Shown: positions 10,440 through 18,385, counted from the stretch's first letter. The stretch: DNA of 64,000 bases from an uncultured Ruegeria sp. (GCF_947504215.1 NZ_CANNGO010000003.1:62001-126000), one strand, 5' to 3'. Notes: a model not told the origin generated them from the letters alone. Translations and numbers: made by a program.

Positions 10440-11057
10440 TTACTCTTGATACAAGATATTGTGGACCGGCTTGAAGGAACGTCTATGGTGTGGGGTCACA
10501 CCAAGATTTCGCAGCGCATCGCGGTGTTGTTTTGACGGATAGCCAGCATTTGTGTCCCATCCATAGCCGGGATGCTGTTGCGCTAAATCCACCATCACTT
10601 GATCACGCCAGTTTTTGGCAAGGATCGAAGCCGCCGCAATCGACACAGATCGCGCATCCCCTTTGACCACAGCCTGCGATGCGATTTTCAAGCCGCGCGG
10701 GATCAGGTTTCCATCAATCAACAAGTAATCCGGGGCCGGTTTCAACGCGGCCACGGCTCGCTCCATCGCCAAATGCGACGCGCGCAGAATATTGATTTCG
10801 TCGATCTCAGCGACTGACGCCTTGGCAATCGCGAATTCGGCGCTCTGCCGTAGCGCGGCATCCAGAACCGCGCGGCGCTTGGCTGTCAGCTTCTTAGAAT
10901 CGTTCAGCCCTTGCGGGATGTCCTTTGGATTCAAAATGACCGCAGCTGCCACCACCGGACCAGCCAACGGACCGCGCCCAACCTCATCAACACCAGCGAT
11001 GCGGACATAGCCATCTGCATGCAGGACTTGCTCTAAGTTGTAATTCGGTGCTGTCAT
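10440..11057 (-). CDS. rnhB: Ribonuclease HII
   Basis: A 205-residue RNase HII that removes ribonucleotides and RNA primers from DNA-RNA hybrids. The signature GVDEVGRGPLAGPVVAAAV carries the first two acidic catalytic residues, LIDGN the third, and the conserved SIAAASILAK block follows. Length is standard. It is upstream of ccrM by 105 nt on the same strand; the gap holds the GANTC cluster, so ccrM may have its own promoter as well as read-through from rnhB. Confidence 0.95.
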   Translation of the reverse strand: MTAPNYNLEQVLHADGYVRIAGVDEVGRGPLAGPVVAAAVILNPKDIPQGLNDSKKLTAKRRAVLDAALRQSAEFAIAKASVAEIDEINILRASHLAMERAVAALKPAPDYLLIDGNLIPRGLKIASQAVVKGDARSVSIAAASILAKNWRDQVMVDLAQQHPGYGWDTNAGYPSKQHRDALRNLGVTPHHRRSFKPVHNILYQE

Positions 11058-11063
11058 ATAATC

Positions 11064-11080
11064 GAAAAACCGTTTTTCGT
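11064..11080. repeat. A/T-rich perfect palindrome upstream of rnhB
   Basis: CGAAAAACCGTTTTTCG, seven paired bases on each side of a 3-nt centre, lies 6-23 nt before the rnhB start. It could be an operator or a 5' leader hairpin. No regulator can be named. Confidence 0.4.
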
Positions 11081-11090
11081 CTTACGTCGC

Positions 11091-11125
11091 AAGCAAAAAG
11101 AGAGGGCAGTTTTCACCACCCTCTC
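11091..11125 (-). terminator. Terminator after the small secreted-protein gene
   Basis: On the minus strand, AGAGGG and CCCTCT (11119-11124 and 11101-11106) flank a 12-nt loop and are followed by CTTTTTG. It lies 41 nt after the stop of the gene at 11166-11627 and separates it from rnhB. Confidence 0.6.
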
Positions 11126-11165
11126 CTACGCAGCGTTTCTGCGACGCCGCTCCTGCTCGAAAAAG

Positions 11166-11627
11166 TTACTGGTAAACGACTCGATATCCTTGCTGGCGCA
11201 GGCAAGCAGGCTCGAACGCGCGCTTGACCTTTTTGCCATTCCAGAAACCGACCTTGCACTGTTGCGGCAGGCTATTGGAATGTCTGTAGTGCTTCTTGAG
11301 GCAATTGGGGCCCAACAGAGGACGATCACCGTAGGCTTTGAAAGTCCTCAGGCAACGTTGCGGCAAATCATAACGTGCCACATGCTGCGGCAACGGTCGC
11401 ACGGGCTGCGGCGTGATCACAGGCGCGGGTCGCGCAGGTTCGTAATGACGTGTCGCGCGGTTTTTGCGTTTGTCTTTGTTGTAATGGTGAACTGCTGCGC
11501 CGATGATCGCGATTGCAGCCAGCCCGCCCAGAATATCACGGGTGTCAGCCGCGCGGGCCTGAGACGCCGAAACCCCAGTGACTGCCACGGCAGTCGCAAT
11601 GATTAGAGCGATGAATTTCCGGTGCAT
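11166..11627 (-). CDS. Small exported protein of unknown function
   Basis: A 153-residue protein with a clear signal peptide (MHRKFIALIIATAVAVTGVS, cleavage probably after A-R-A near residue 26), then a second hydrophobic stretch (ILGGLAAIAIIGAAVHHY), a Pro/Arg-rich basic linker (RPAPVITPQPVRPLPQ) and a C-terminal part with three cysteines (QRCLRTF, PNCLKKH, QQCKVGF; a fourth in PACLRQQ). The four Cys could make two disulfides in the periplasm. Start at 11627 is supported by AAAGGACATCGC. Single gene with its own terminator. I do not recognise the family beyond similar short secreted proteins in roseobacters. Confidence 0.7.
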   Translation of the reverse strand: MHRKFIALIIATAVAVTGVSASQARAADTRDILGGLAAIAIIGAAVHHYNKDKRKNRATRHYEPARPAPVITPQPVRPLPQHVARYDLPQRCLRTFKAYGDRPLLGPNCLKKHYRHSNSLPQQCKVGFWNGKKVKRAFEPACLRQQGYRVVYQ

Positions 11628-11802
11628 AGCGATGTCCTTTCGGGTGTTTTGGCGATCCAGCAAAGGACCGCAAATTCGATGCTAGGACACTGGAGTTGCC
11701 GCTGTCAGACAAGCAATAGCAGCGCTTTGTTATCGGATATCAACGGCTCCAAGCCCTTTAAGTTATTGAATATCAGATGCACCCGTGCGCAGGATGCAGC
11801 CT

Positions 11803-12090
11803 ATGAAACCGATCCTCTCTTCTCTGGCCTGCGCGGCCCTGATATCGCTTTGCTCGGCTGCGTCAGCGGCTGACTGTTACGCAGATTACAAGGCAAAGCA
11901 GGACAATCCACTGCGCCTGCATTATGGCATCATGCAGGTCTCGGCCTGTGACAAAGGCCAGGCCCAGCAAGAGGTCGCCCAGCGCCTAGATGCGTCGGGT
12001 TGGACCTTACTTAACGTCCTGTCCGTGTTTGGACCGGAAGGGTTGGATCAAAGGAAAACCAATGCCGGAAAATTCTATCTCCGTTTCTGA
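11803..12090 (+). CDS. Small secreted protein, conserved hypothetical
   Basis: A 95-residue protein with a 22-residue signal peptide (MKPILSSLACAALISLCSAA, then S-A before ADCYADYK). The mature part is about 70 residues with two cysteines (ADCYADYK, VSACDKG) and ends in KTNAGKFYLRF. The start at 11803 uses AGGATGCA at 8-nt spacing; two in-frame starts upstream (11785, 11794) are less well placed. Its last 29 nt overlap the following membrane winged-helix gene, whose Shine-Dalgarno lies inside this gene, so the two are translationally linked. No function can be assigned. Confidence 0.7.
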   Translation: MKPILSSLACAALISLCSAASAADCYADYKAKQDNPLRLHYGIMQVSACDKGQAQQEVAQRLDASGWTLLNVLSVFGPEGLDQRKTNAGKFYLRF

Positions 12091-12763
12091 TGCGCGGCGA
12101 TCCGGCGTTCGTCTGGTTGGTTTGGGTATCGCCGCGATTTTGGTGATTCTGATTACGGCCGCGGTATTCCTGTTTTGGACCTTGCCAGACGCCAATGCCT
12201 TTAATGCTCGCGTCGAAAGACTGTTTGTTGAAAGCGACTTGACTTCGCAAGCCGAGATCCGTCTGTTGGAAATCCTCGCCCAATCAGGCACCGCCTTCGC
12301 AGACACTTTGTCCAGCTATCGCATGGTGATTTATGTCTTGCTGGTGTTTGCCTGCGCGATGCTGGTGTCAGCACTTGTTTTTCTTGTGATGCTTGTTCTG
12401 TTGAACCGGCGCATGGCGCAAATTGAACGCACAGGCATTCAGGTTACATCTCTGCTGATCAGTCGCGAGGAAAACACTGTTTATCTCAACAACATGGATT
12501 TCAAGTTGACGCCCGCAGCCATGGAAACCCTTTCGGTTCTGGCTGAGTCCCGGCTGGATGACGAAGTCCTGTCCGGCGCACAGATTGAGGCGATGATTTC
12601 CGGCCGCAGCGCTGCAGATTGCGACGAAGCTGCGGGCGCTACTCGGATCAAGCGATTGCGCGATACGTTGGGGAACCAGATGGTCAGTGAGTTGCTGGTG
12701 AAAAACATCGCAAAGAAGGGCTACATGCTGTCCATCGAAAAAGATGTCATTCAAATGGTTTGA
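12062..12763 (+). CDS. Membrane-anchored winged-helix (OmpR/PhoB-type DNA-binding-like) protein
   Basis: A 233-residue protein. Two strong transmembrane helices are visible, about residues 17-42 and 88-116, separated by a ~45-residue loop, followed by a cytosolic C-terminal domain. That domain (about 140-233) reads like the Trans_reg_C winged helix: NMDFKLTPAAMETLSVLAE, then ATRIKRLRDTLG, then VKNIAKKGYMLSIE, matching the LTPxExxLL ... IxRLRxKL ... IxTVxGxGYxL pattern of OmpR/ToxR proteins. No receiver domain. It is thus a candidate ToxR/CadC-like regulator with inverted order (membrane part first). Start at 12062 is set by AAAGGAAAACCA. Overlaps the small secreted-protein gene by 29 nt, which may encode a partner or target. 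Confidence 0.65.
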   Translation: MPENSISVSDARRSGVRLVGLGIAAILVILITAAVFLFWTLPDANAFNARVERLFVESDLTSQAEIRLLEILAQSGTAFADTLSSYRMVIYVLLVFACAMLVSALVFLVMLVLLNRRMAQIERTGIQVTSLLISREENTVYLNNMDFKLTPAAMETLSVLAESRLDDEVLSGAQIEAMISGRSAADCDEAAGATRIKRLRDTLGNQMVSELLVKNIAKKGYMLSIEKDVIQMV

Positions 12764-12867
12764 TCGCCCGGCGACATTGCCTGCAATGGCGAAAACCCAA
12801 CTCTCCCCCTTGGAAAATCGGCCACAAAGCCCCATTCTAACAAAGCCTATGGCAAGGGAGGTCGATC

Positions 12868-14442
12868 ATGAACGTCCACGCCACACCGAAGATCAAAGGT
12901 TATGGTATCTCCGTTGAGCCGTTAAACGGCCGGGTCGCCATTTACCGTAACGATATCCTTTTGGCCGAAAGCCAGAACGCCAAGGTGATGTACGAAACAC
13001 GCCTGTCGCCCACCATTTATTTTCCGCGTCAGGATGTGAACGTGGACCTCGGTGACGAAACCGATCTGCAGACGTTTTGCCCATTCAAGGGCACAGCGAC
13101 TTATCACAATGTGAATCTGGCAGGTGAAAACCTGGCCAATTCTGTCTGGTCGTACGAAGATGCTTTGCCGGAAAGTGCGGCCATTCAAGGTCACATTGGT
13201 TTCATGCCCAGCGCCTACACGTCTATCGATCTGGGCGATAACCGTCTGCGCGAACCCGAAGATGGCAACATAAGCGGCCCGTTGATCGACTGGCTGATGC
13301 GTGGTGCGTCATTGGCCGACACCCCAGAAGCCTTTACCAAGGCTTTGGCCGAAAAAATGTTGCAACACGGCGTTGCGATCCAGCGCCTGAGCATTTTGGC
13401 ATGGTCCTTGCACCCGCTGATTGTCGGGAAACATTACATTTGGGAAAAAGATCAGCCCGAGATTCTAACACGGGCCCCAACATATGAAATCTACGACCAC
13501 CCGGCATTCCTCAACAGCCCGTTGCGCCACGTTTCCAATGGGATGGGCGGTGTTCGTCAAAGAATAAACGATGACAACCCCCATAACAGTTTCCCGATTA
13601 TGGAAGAACTGCGTGAGAAAGGGGCGACAGACTATGTAGCAATGCCGCTGCCCTTTTCGGACGGGCGCACCAATGTGCTGACCTTGACCTGCGATCATCC
13701 AGATGGTTTCACGACAGAGAATCTGGGATTGGTCTTTGAATGTGCATCAGTGATTGCCCGCTTTTACGAAGTGTTTATGCAGCGCGAGAATGCCCAAGTG
13801 CTTCTCGAAACATACGTGGGCAAGCGCTCTGGCGCTCGTGTTCTTGGGGGTGAAATCAGGCGTGGTGACGGGGACGAGATTGATGCAGCCATCATGTTCT
13901 GCGACCTGCGCGATTCCACCAGCCTGGAAGAGCGATTGGGCAGAACGGCCTACATCAATCTGCTGAACGAGTTTTTTGAAACCGTTTCAGGCATCGTCCA
14001 CGATAATGGCGGTGAGGTGTTGAAGTTCATTGGCGACGCTGTGCTGGCCGTTTTCCCTGCAACCGATGACAATCCCGCCGCCGCGCGCGCCAATGCGCAA
14101 CGAACTTCGATTGAAATCGTTGAAAGGTTGGGGGAATTGCGGAAATCCGAAGCAGACATCCATTGCGATTGCTCAATTGGCGTGGCGTATGGACGTGTGA
14201 CATATGGCAACGTGGGGTCGCGCGAACGCCTCGACTTCACAGTGATCGGGCAAGCCGCGAACATTGCCGCTCGCCTTGGGGAATTCGGCAAAGCGTCCGG
14301 TCACCGCATTGTTGTATCCGAGGATATCGTGCCCGCTTGCGCCAATGCGCTGCCATTGGGTAAGGTCAGTCTGCACAACGTGTCGAAGCCGGTACTATCT
14401 TTCGCGTTACGCACCTCAGCAGATGAGATTCTGAACAAATGA
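12868..14442 (+). CDS. DUF427-class III adenylate/guanylate cyclase fusion
   Basis: A 524-residue soluble protein with three parts. Residues ~17-113 are a DUF427 domain: VAIYRNDILLAES, TIYFPRQDVNVDLG, CPFKGTATYHNV and WSYEDALPE are its characteristic blocks. Residues ~130-310 match the middle domain found before the catalytic part in many alphaproteobacterial cyclases (LAWSLHPLIVGKHYIWE, YEIYDHPAFLNSPL). Residues ~335-510 are a class III cyclase with metal-binding Asp in MFCDLRDST (about 344) and FIGDAVLAVFP (about 389), then FTVIGQAANIAARL. DUF427 is normally a stand-alone ~95-residue protein. Start has GGGAGGTCGATC in front. It precedes the flagellar cluster but is not in an operon with it. 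Confidence 0.85.
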   Translation: MNVHATPKIKGYGISVEPLNGRVAIYRNDILLAESQNAKVMYETRLSPTIYFPRQDVNVDLGDETDLQTFCPFKGTATYHNVNLAGENLANSVWSYEDALPESAAIQGHIGFMPSAYTSIDLGDNRLREPEDGNISGPLIDWLMRGASLADTPEAFTKALAEKMLQHGVAIQRLSILAWSLHPLIVGKHYIWEKDQPEILTRAPTYEIYDHPAFLNSPLRHVSNGMGGVRQRINDDNPHNSFPIMEELREKGATDYVAMPLPFSDGRTNVLTLTCDHPDGFTTENLGLVFECASVIARFYEVFMQRENAQVLLETYVGKRSGARVLGGEIRRGDGDEIDAAIMFCDLRDSTSLEERLGRTAYINLLNEFFETVSGIVHDNGGEVLKFIGDAVLAVFPATDDNPAAARANAQRTSIEIVERLGELRKSEADIHCDCSIGVAYGRVTYGNVGSRERLDFTVIGQAANIAARLGEFGKASGHRIVVSEDIVPACANALPLGKVSLHNVSKPVLSFALRTSADEILNK

Positions 14443-14546
14443 CGCGACCCGAGGCTCTATCGAGAAACTCTGATTTATTGCGCGCAATCATGACCTGAAG
14501 CCCATCAGAGTAAGCAGTGTGTCCAACTTTCTTGCACCGCGCGGAA

Positions 14547-15344
14547 CTACCCAACGGCCCCCAGCAGGATCAGCGCGGTTTGAGCTGGAGAAACCGAGGT
14601 TTGCAGTTGAGCAATCTGGCTGCGCGCCTGATAGGTGTCCGTGAGCTTCTCGACAGCCTCTTTACTGGTAAACTGAGCCAGATCATCCGATCCTGTTAGC
14701 TGACGTAAACGGTCCTTAAATTCGGACAACTGAGTGTCGATATCCAATTGCGCGAACGCAGACGGCAATCCAAGCGCTGTCTCCATCATGCTGCGAAGCG
14801 GTGGCAATCCCATCAGATCGAACCATTTCGTATCACCACTGGAACCGCTCTTCGCCAGATCGACCAACTGATGTTGGGCATACAGCGAAATACGCATCGT
14901 TTCATCAGATTCACCAACCAAAATCTCAAAACGATTGACCAAGTTTTTATGAGCGACTTTCTCCATATTTGTGACAAGCCCCGTTTTTCTGACCTCACCT
15001 GGGCCGAATCCAAAAGCATCAGAAAACTCGCGATATCTTTTGTCCGACAGACGGTTGGACAGCGCGTCTTGCGCGTTGGTCCCATCTTCCAAAACTTTTT
15101 GAATAAAGAACCGGTTGTTCAGATCGCCTTCCAATCCAAAGGCGCCCAGCGCGACCTGCAGCAACCGCCGATCAGATACCAGATCTTCTGCGGATTGAAC
15201 CTTACCGATATTGTCCAGAAAATACTTGGTTTCTCTCTCATTTACGTTCGAAGACGTGAAGCTTTCAAGCTGGGCGTCATATGTGCGCTGAAGAAACCGC
15301 CAGCCGACCAGCCCACCTGTTGGTATGACAGGTTGGAATGTCAT
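14547..15344 (-). CDS. DUF1217 flagellar-cluster protein
   Basis: A 265-residue protein made largely of DUF1217 repeats, starting MTFQPVIPTGGLVGWRFLQR and containing YREFSDAFGFG. DUF1217 proteins are found only in alphaproteobacterial flagellar clusters; their role in assembly or motility is not settled. Start at 15344 overlaps the flbT stop (4 nt), which fixes it over the longer frame. Last gene of a fliC-linked minus-strand group (flaF, flbT, DUF1217). Confidence 0.8.
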   Translation of the reverse strand: MTFQPVIPTGGLVGWRFLQRTYDAQLESFTSSNVNERETKYFLDNIGKVQSAEDLVSDRRLLQVALGAFGLEGDLNNRFFIQKVLEDGTNAQDALSNRLSDKRYREFSDAFGFGPGEVRKTGLVTNMEKVAHKNLVNRFEILVGESDETMRISLYAQHQLVDLAKSGSSGDTKWFDLMGLPPLRSMMETALGLPSAFAQLDIDTQLSEFKDRLRQLTGSDDLAQFTSKEAVEKLTDTYQARSQIAQLQTSVSPAQTALILLGAVG

Positions 15345-15742
15345 TGGTGATACGCCATCAACCGCTCTTCCCGCGGCAACAAAGACCGCAAGGATTTGAG
15401 GCATTTGTAGTAGTGCTCAGCAACCAGCGCGTCCGTTGCTTCAGCCAATACGCGACGACTGTCGGCGTCGGTAAAGACCTGGCTCAGTTCTTCGACGCGG
15501 CGCAACAAATGCTGACGGGCATGATCTGGCTCCATGTCTCCCGACAGCACAAGTTGGGCTGCGTAACACACGCGGCGCACCGGAGTATTCGCCTCATTCG
15601 GGTGAATCGCATCACGCAGCCGCAAAACGTTTGCCTCAGGTGTCACGATCGAAAACCGGCTACGGCGGTCCCCGTTTTCGATCACAACACCGTTGATCAG
15701 AACCCTCTCTTTCGGGGCAAGCTTCAAAACCAGCCCACCCAT
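15341..15742 (-). CDS. flbT: Flagellar biosynthesis regulator FlbT
   Basis: A 133-residue FlbT protein (GGLVLKLAPKERVLINGVVI at the N-terminus, PVRRVCYAAQLVL in the middle). In Caulobacter FlbT binds the 5' untranslated part of flagellin mRNA and promotes its decay until the hook is finished, coupling filament synthesis to assembly. Its place between flaF and the flagellin gene is the usual alphaproteobacterial arrangement. Overlaps the neighbours on both sides (1 nt with flaF, 4 nt with the DUF1217 gene). Confidence 0.95.
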   Translation of the reverse strand: MGGLVLKLAPKERVLINGVVIENGDRRSRFSIVTPEANVLRLRDAIHPNEANTPVRRVCYAAQLVLSGDMEPDHARQHLLRRVEELSQVFTDADSRRVLAEATDALVAEHYYKCLKSLRSLLPREERLMAYHQ

Positions 15743-16116
15743 CAGGTCGCCCTCATCTGGCGCAACCCGCGCAAAACAGCTGTGTTGATTTCAAGAAGAG
15801 GTTCGACAGTAGCATTGTTGCCCAGGATCTGGCTGCTGTGATGTTCAGTGAATTCGGCCAGATAAAAGATCCGGGCTCTAAGATCGTTTGGCAAAGCGTT
15901 ATCCGAATCTGAAACACCGGTCGCCAGAACCATCCACAATCGTCTGTTCTCGTGCAATGCTTGCACAAACGCAGAGAAATCCGTCGTTTTTTGGGCTGCG
16001 GCCGCTTTGAGCCGACGCGTGATTTTCGAAATTGCTTCGTATTCCGTGTCACGCGGCGTGCGTATCGGAGCGGCAGTCTGCGCATATGCATTTTTAGCAA
16101 GCGTTTGCGGTGTCAC
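15742..16116 (-). CDS. flaF: Flagellar biosynthesis regulator FlaF
   Basis: A 124-residue FlaF protein, required in alphaproteobacteria for flagellin translation or secretion and acting opposite to FlbT. Family features are the N-terminal AYAQTAAPIRTPRDTEYEA and the C-terminal LRARIFYLAEFTEHHS block. I chose the GTG at 16116 because GGAAGGAC lies seven nt upstream; an in-frame TTG at 16131 would give five more residues without a site. It lies 77 nt after the flagellin stop, same strand. Confidence 0.9.
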   Translation of the reverse strand: MTPQTLAKNAYAQTAAPIRTPRDTEYEAISKITRRLKAAAAQKTTDFSAFVQALHENRRLWMVLATGVSDSDNALPNDLRARIFYLAEFTEHHSSQILGNNATVEPLLEINTAVLRGLRQMRAT

Positions 16117-16152
16117 TTGAAGTCCTTCCAATGTGCCGTCTTTAGGCGATCA

Positions 16153-16184
16153 GGGTTGGGGCGCGAAAGCCGCGCCCCAGCCAG
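16153..16184 (-). terminator. GC-rich hairpin after the flagellin gene
   Basis: TGGGGCGCG/CGCGCCCCA arms around a 5-nt loop in the gap between flagellin and flaF. There is no T tract, so it may be a partial terminator or a 3' stabilising hairpin that lets flagellin mRNA be more abundant than flaF-flbT. Confidence 0.45.
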
Positions 16185-16193
16185 ATTCTGAAC

Positions 16194-17441
16194 TTAACGA
16201 AACAGCGATAGGATCGATTGCGGCGCCTGATTAGCAATCGACAACGACTGCGTCGCCAGCTGTTGCTGAACCTGCAGCGCCTGCAGACGGGCAGATGTCT
16301 CTTCCATATCCGCATCGACCAGAGAGCCGATCCCCGATCTGAACGAGTCGGTCAGGTTAGAGACGAAGTTCTGCTGAGTCTCAATCCGCCCTTGTGCCGA
16401 ACCAAAGGCTGCGGCGGCGTCGATTGATGTGTTGATCAGTGTCTCAATCGTACCAAGTGCCGCGGCTGCTCCCGCGTCAGAAGACACATCAACCGAGCTT
16501 AGCGCACCAAGCCCACCGGACCCAGCATTGGTGAACTGGGCCGACACAGTAACGTCACGATCAGCATCTGCACCAGCTGTCGCTGTACCTGTTACGAAAG
16601 ACAGCGTACCCGCCGCGCTGGAATCATAATCGATAGCAACGCCGGTGATACCAAGCGCGTCGATCTGATTCTTCAGTCCAACCGCAACAATGGCATCAGT
16701 ATAGGCGGCATCATAAGTGCCAGACGGGTCGAGATCACCGGCCTGAACCGTGTAAGACGCCACTTTGTCACCAATGGTAATCGCGATCTTGTCACCGGCT
16801 GCAAAGTTGTCGGTCCCGCTGTTGATCACGATGTCACCGCTGCCACCAGATTTGTCCATGGTGAAACCGGCCGCATCGTTATCAGTTGTTGCGTTATCCG
16901 ACCCTGCAAGAACGCCTTTGCTGGTGTAACCGCCGGTCGACAAATCCTGACTTGCAACCGAAATCGATGATGAGCTCACGTTGCCGGAACTGTCACGGTC
17001 CAGCGAGGACAGGATCGAAGCAGTCCCTGCCGAGCCGTCCACCAGATTCAGTCCGTTAAACTGCGCAGCTCCAACGACCGAGGCAATCTGATCCCGCAGC
17101 GCTCCGACATCGTCATTGATTTTATCTCGGTCAACGTTGTCTTCCTGAGCGGAAACGATCTTTTCCTTCATCTGGGTCAGAAGATCGGTCACTGTTTCAG
17201 ATGCGTTTCGCGCAACCGCAACTGTCGATTCACCCAAGGCCAGACTGTCTTTGATTGCCTTGAATCCTTTGACGTCCGATTCCATGACCTTGGAAATTGC
17301 CCAAACAGCAGAGTTATCTTTTGCAGTGGCAACGTCCTTACCGGTCGAAATCGCGTTCTGGGTCATTTCCAGGTTTTTGTTGACCGACTTCAGGGTCTGC
17401 AGCGCAACCATTGCGCCATTATTTGTCAGAATGCTGGACAT
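16194..17441 (-). CDS. fliC: Flagellin
   Basis: A 415-residue flagellin. The conserved N-terminal D0/D1 part (MSSILTNNGAMVALQTLKSV ... QNAISTGKDVATAKDNSAVW) and C-terminal D1/D0 part (AFGSAQGRIETQQNFVSNLT ... QQQLATQSLSIANQAPQSIL) frame a variable, Gly/Ser/Asp-rich middle (about 145-315) exposed on the filament. There is no signal peptide; export is by the flagellar type III route. Start at 17441 is set by AAAGGATGAAAACT; an ATG three codons upstream has no spacing for a site. Flagellin mRNA is the known FlbT target, and flaF-flbT follow directly. Only flagellin gene in the window. Confidence 0.95.
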   Translation of the reverse strand: MSSILTNNGAMVALQTLKSVNKNLEMTQNAISTGKDVATAKDNSAVWAISKVMESDVKGFKAIKDSLALGESTVAVARNASETVTDLLTQMKEKIVSAQEDNVDRDKINDDVGALRDQIASVVGAAQFNGLNLVDGSAGTASILSSLDRDSSGNVSSSSISVASQDLSTGGYTSKGVLAGSDNATTDNDAAGFTMDKSGGSGDIVINSGTDNFAAGDKIAITIGDKVASYTVQAGDLDPSGTYDAAYTDAIVAVGLKNQIDALGITGVAIDYDSSAAGTLSFVTGTATAGADADRDVTVSAQFTNAGSGGLGALSSVDVSSDAGAAAALGTIETLINTSIDAAAAFGSAQGRIETQQNFVSNLTDSFRSGIGSLVDADMEETSARLQALQVQQQLATQSLSIANQAPQSILSLFR

Positions 17442-17549
17442 AGTTTTCATCCTTTTCCGTTCGAGCCTTTAAGCCCTTGTTCACCCCACAGAATCTGCGG
17501 GAATTGGTGTCTTTCTGACCTGTGCGATGCGCCGTGCGGCTGTTCGCGC

Positions 17550-17567
17550 CACCTGCTGTTTCAGGTG
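17550..17567. promoter_or_regulatory. Inverted repeat upstream of flagellin
   Basis: CACCTG (17550-17555) and CAGGTG (17562-17567) flank a 6-nt centre, about 110 nt before the flagellin start. It is either an operator or part of a long flagellin leader RNA. No recognisable sigma-54 or sigma-28 promoter was found in the 208-bp gap. Confidence 0.3.
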
Positions 17568-17649
17568 CAGGATCACTTTTGAGGCCGATCCCCTAACGGA
17601 GTGCTAAAACGCGCGAACCGGAAATTTCGGATTTGAATCAAACCTTCGT

Positions 17650-18009
17650 CTATGCCCGCTTTTCCATTTTTGCATGACCACGAACTGGAAAACCGCTGCG
17701 CTGCCCGTCTGCGCCATAAGTGCTGAACTCCTGCCGAATTCGTCTTATCTCGGCCATACGACCAGCGACTGCGCGAATTCCTTCCGCTGCGCTGTTCAGT
17801 AATGCCTGATTTCGCTCGACCTTGTTTTGTACCCGACTCAACTCGTTACTGTCGCGAACATGAAGATCATTGATCGAACCGATCAGTTTTTCCTTTTCTG
17901 GCGCCATATGCGTCAACAGATCCAAATCCCCTTCCACCAGCGCTGCGCGCTCCAGATCCAGAATTTCTTCGAGCGATTTGATGAGGGATGTATTGGGGTC
18001 AGGTGTCAT
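17650..18009 (-). CDS. FlgN-like flagellar protein
   Basis: A 119-residue, helix-rich acidic-basic protein (SLEEILDLERAALVEGDLDL, PEKEKLIGSI, KVERNQALLNSAAEGIRAV). The pattern of an N-terminal 'leucine and charged' coiled helix with L-x-x-E-x-x-A-L is that of FlgN, the chaperone for hook-filament junction proteins FlgK and FlgL. The C-terminal tail is Lys/Arg-rich. It overlaps the upstream rod-binding gene by 11 nt and lies in the flagellar cluster, which supports the call; the family is very divergent, so the name is a match of pattern and place. Confidence 0.6.
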   Translation of the reverse strand: MTPDPNTSLIKSLEEILDLERAALVEGDLDLLTHMAPEKEKLIGSINDLHVRDSNELSRVQNKVERNQALLNSAAEGIRAVAGRMAEIRRIRQEFSTYGADGQRSGFPVRGHAKMEKRA

Positions 18010-18274
18010 TTGTTTTCTCCATCATTGATTGCAGAAGAATTTCGGACAATCCGACGCCACCAGATCGGGCCAGTTGCTGAGCTTGATGCTGTAAAAGAAA
18101 CGAAGAAAACTGATCCTCGCCCGCGCCGCCCCCAAAGGATTGCCGTGTTTTGCCCAAGCCTGCGGATTTCAGCATTTCAGCCAGAAACGCCGCTTCGAGG
18201 TCTTCGGCCGCAGCCTGAAGCCTGTTCGCGGTTGACGGCTGGGTGGCCATCTGGGGCAGTGAGGAAACCTTCAT
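17999..18274 (-). CDS. Rod-binding protein (FlgJ N-terminal domain type)
   Basis: A 91-residue protein with the FlgJ rod-binding domain: LEAAFLAEMLKSAGLG, then the C-terminal AQQLARSGGVGLSEILLQSM. In enterobacteria this domain is fused to a muramidase; in alphaproteobacteria it is often separate, as here, and acts in rod assembly in the periplasm. Start at 18274 is preceded by GGAGAAAGCA. Co-directional and overlapping with the FlgN-like gene. Divergent from fliK across a 111-bp gap. Confidence 0.75.
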   Translation of the reverse strand: MKVSSLPQMATQPSTANRLQAAAEDLEAAFLAEMLKSAGLGKTRQSFGGGAGEDQFSSFLLQHQAQQLARSGGVGLSEILLQSMMEKTNDT

Positions 18275-18324
18275 TGCTTTCTCCGAAAATTGCTTCGAAC
18301 TTTCTCGATCAAAGGTGAAAGCAG

Positions 18325-18339
18325 TTAAAATAAACGTAA
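18325..18339. promoter_or_regulatory. Possible CtrA box between flgJ-like gene and fliK
   Basis: TTAA-N7-GTAA, matching the CtrA consensus TTAA-N7-TTAA at 7 of 8 positions, in the divergent gap between two flagellar transcription units. CtrA controls flagellar genes in Rhodobacterales. One mismatch and no promoter elements assigned, so tentative. Confidence 0.35.
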
Positions 18340-18385
18340 CTTCCTGCAGGCAAATTCCCGGTGAGACAAACGGAGCCGGAGCAAA

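Noticed and set aside
14748-15350. 200-codon open frame antisense to the DUF1217 gene
   Set aside because: Shadow of a confirmed flagellar gene; no start signal or domain.
16429-17030. Variable middle of flagellin as a sign of gene transfer
   Set aside because: High variability of the surface domain is normal for flagellins; both conserved ends fit the rest of the cluster.
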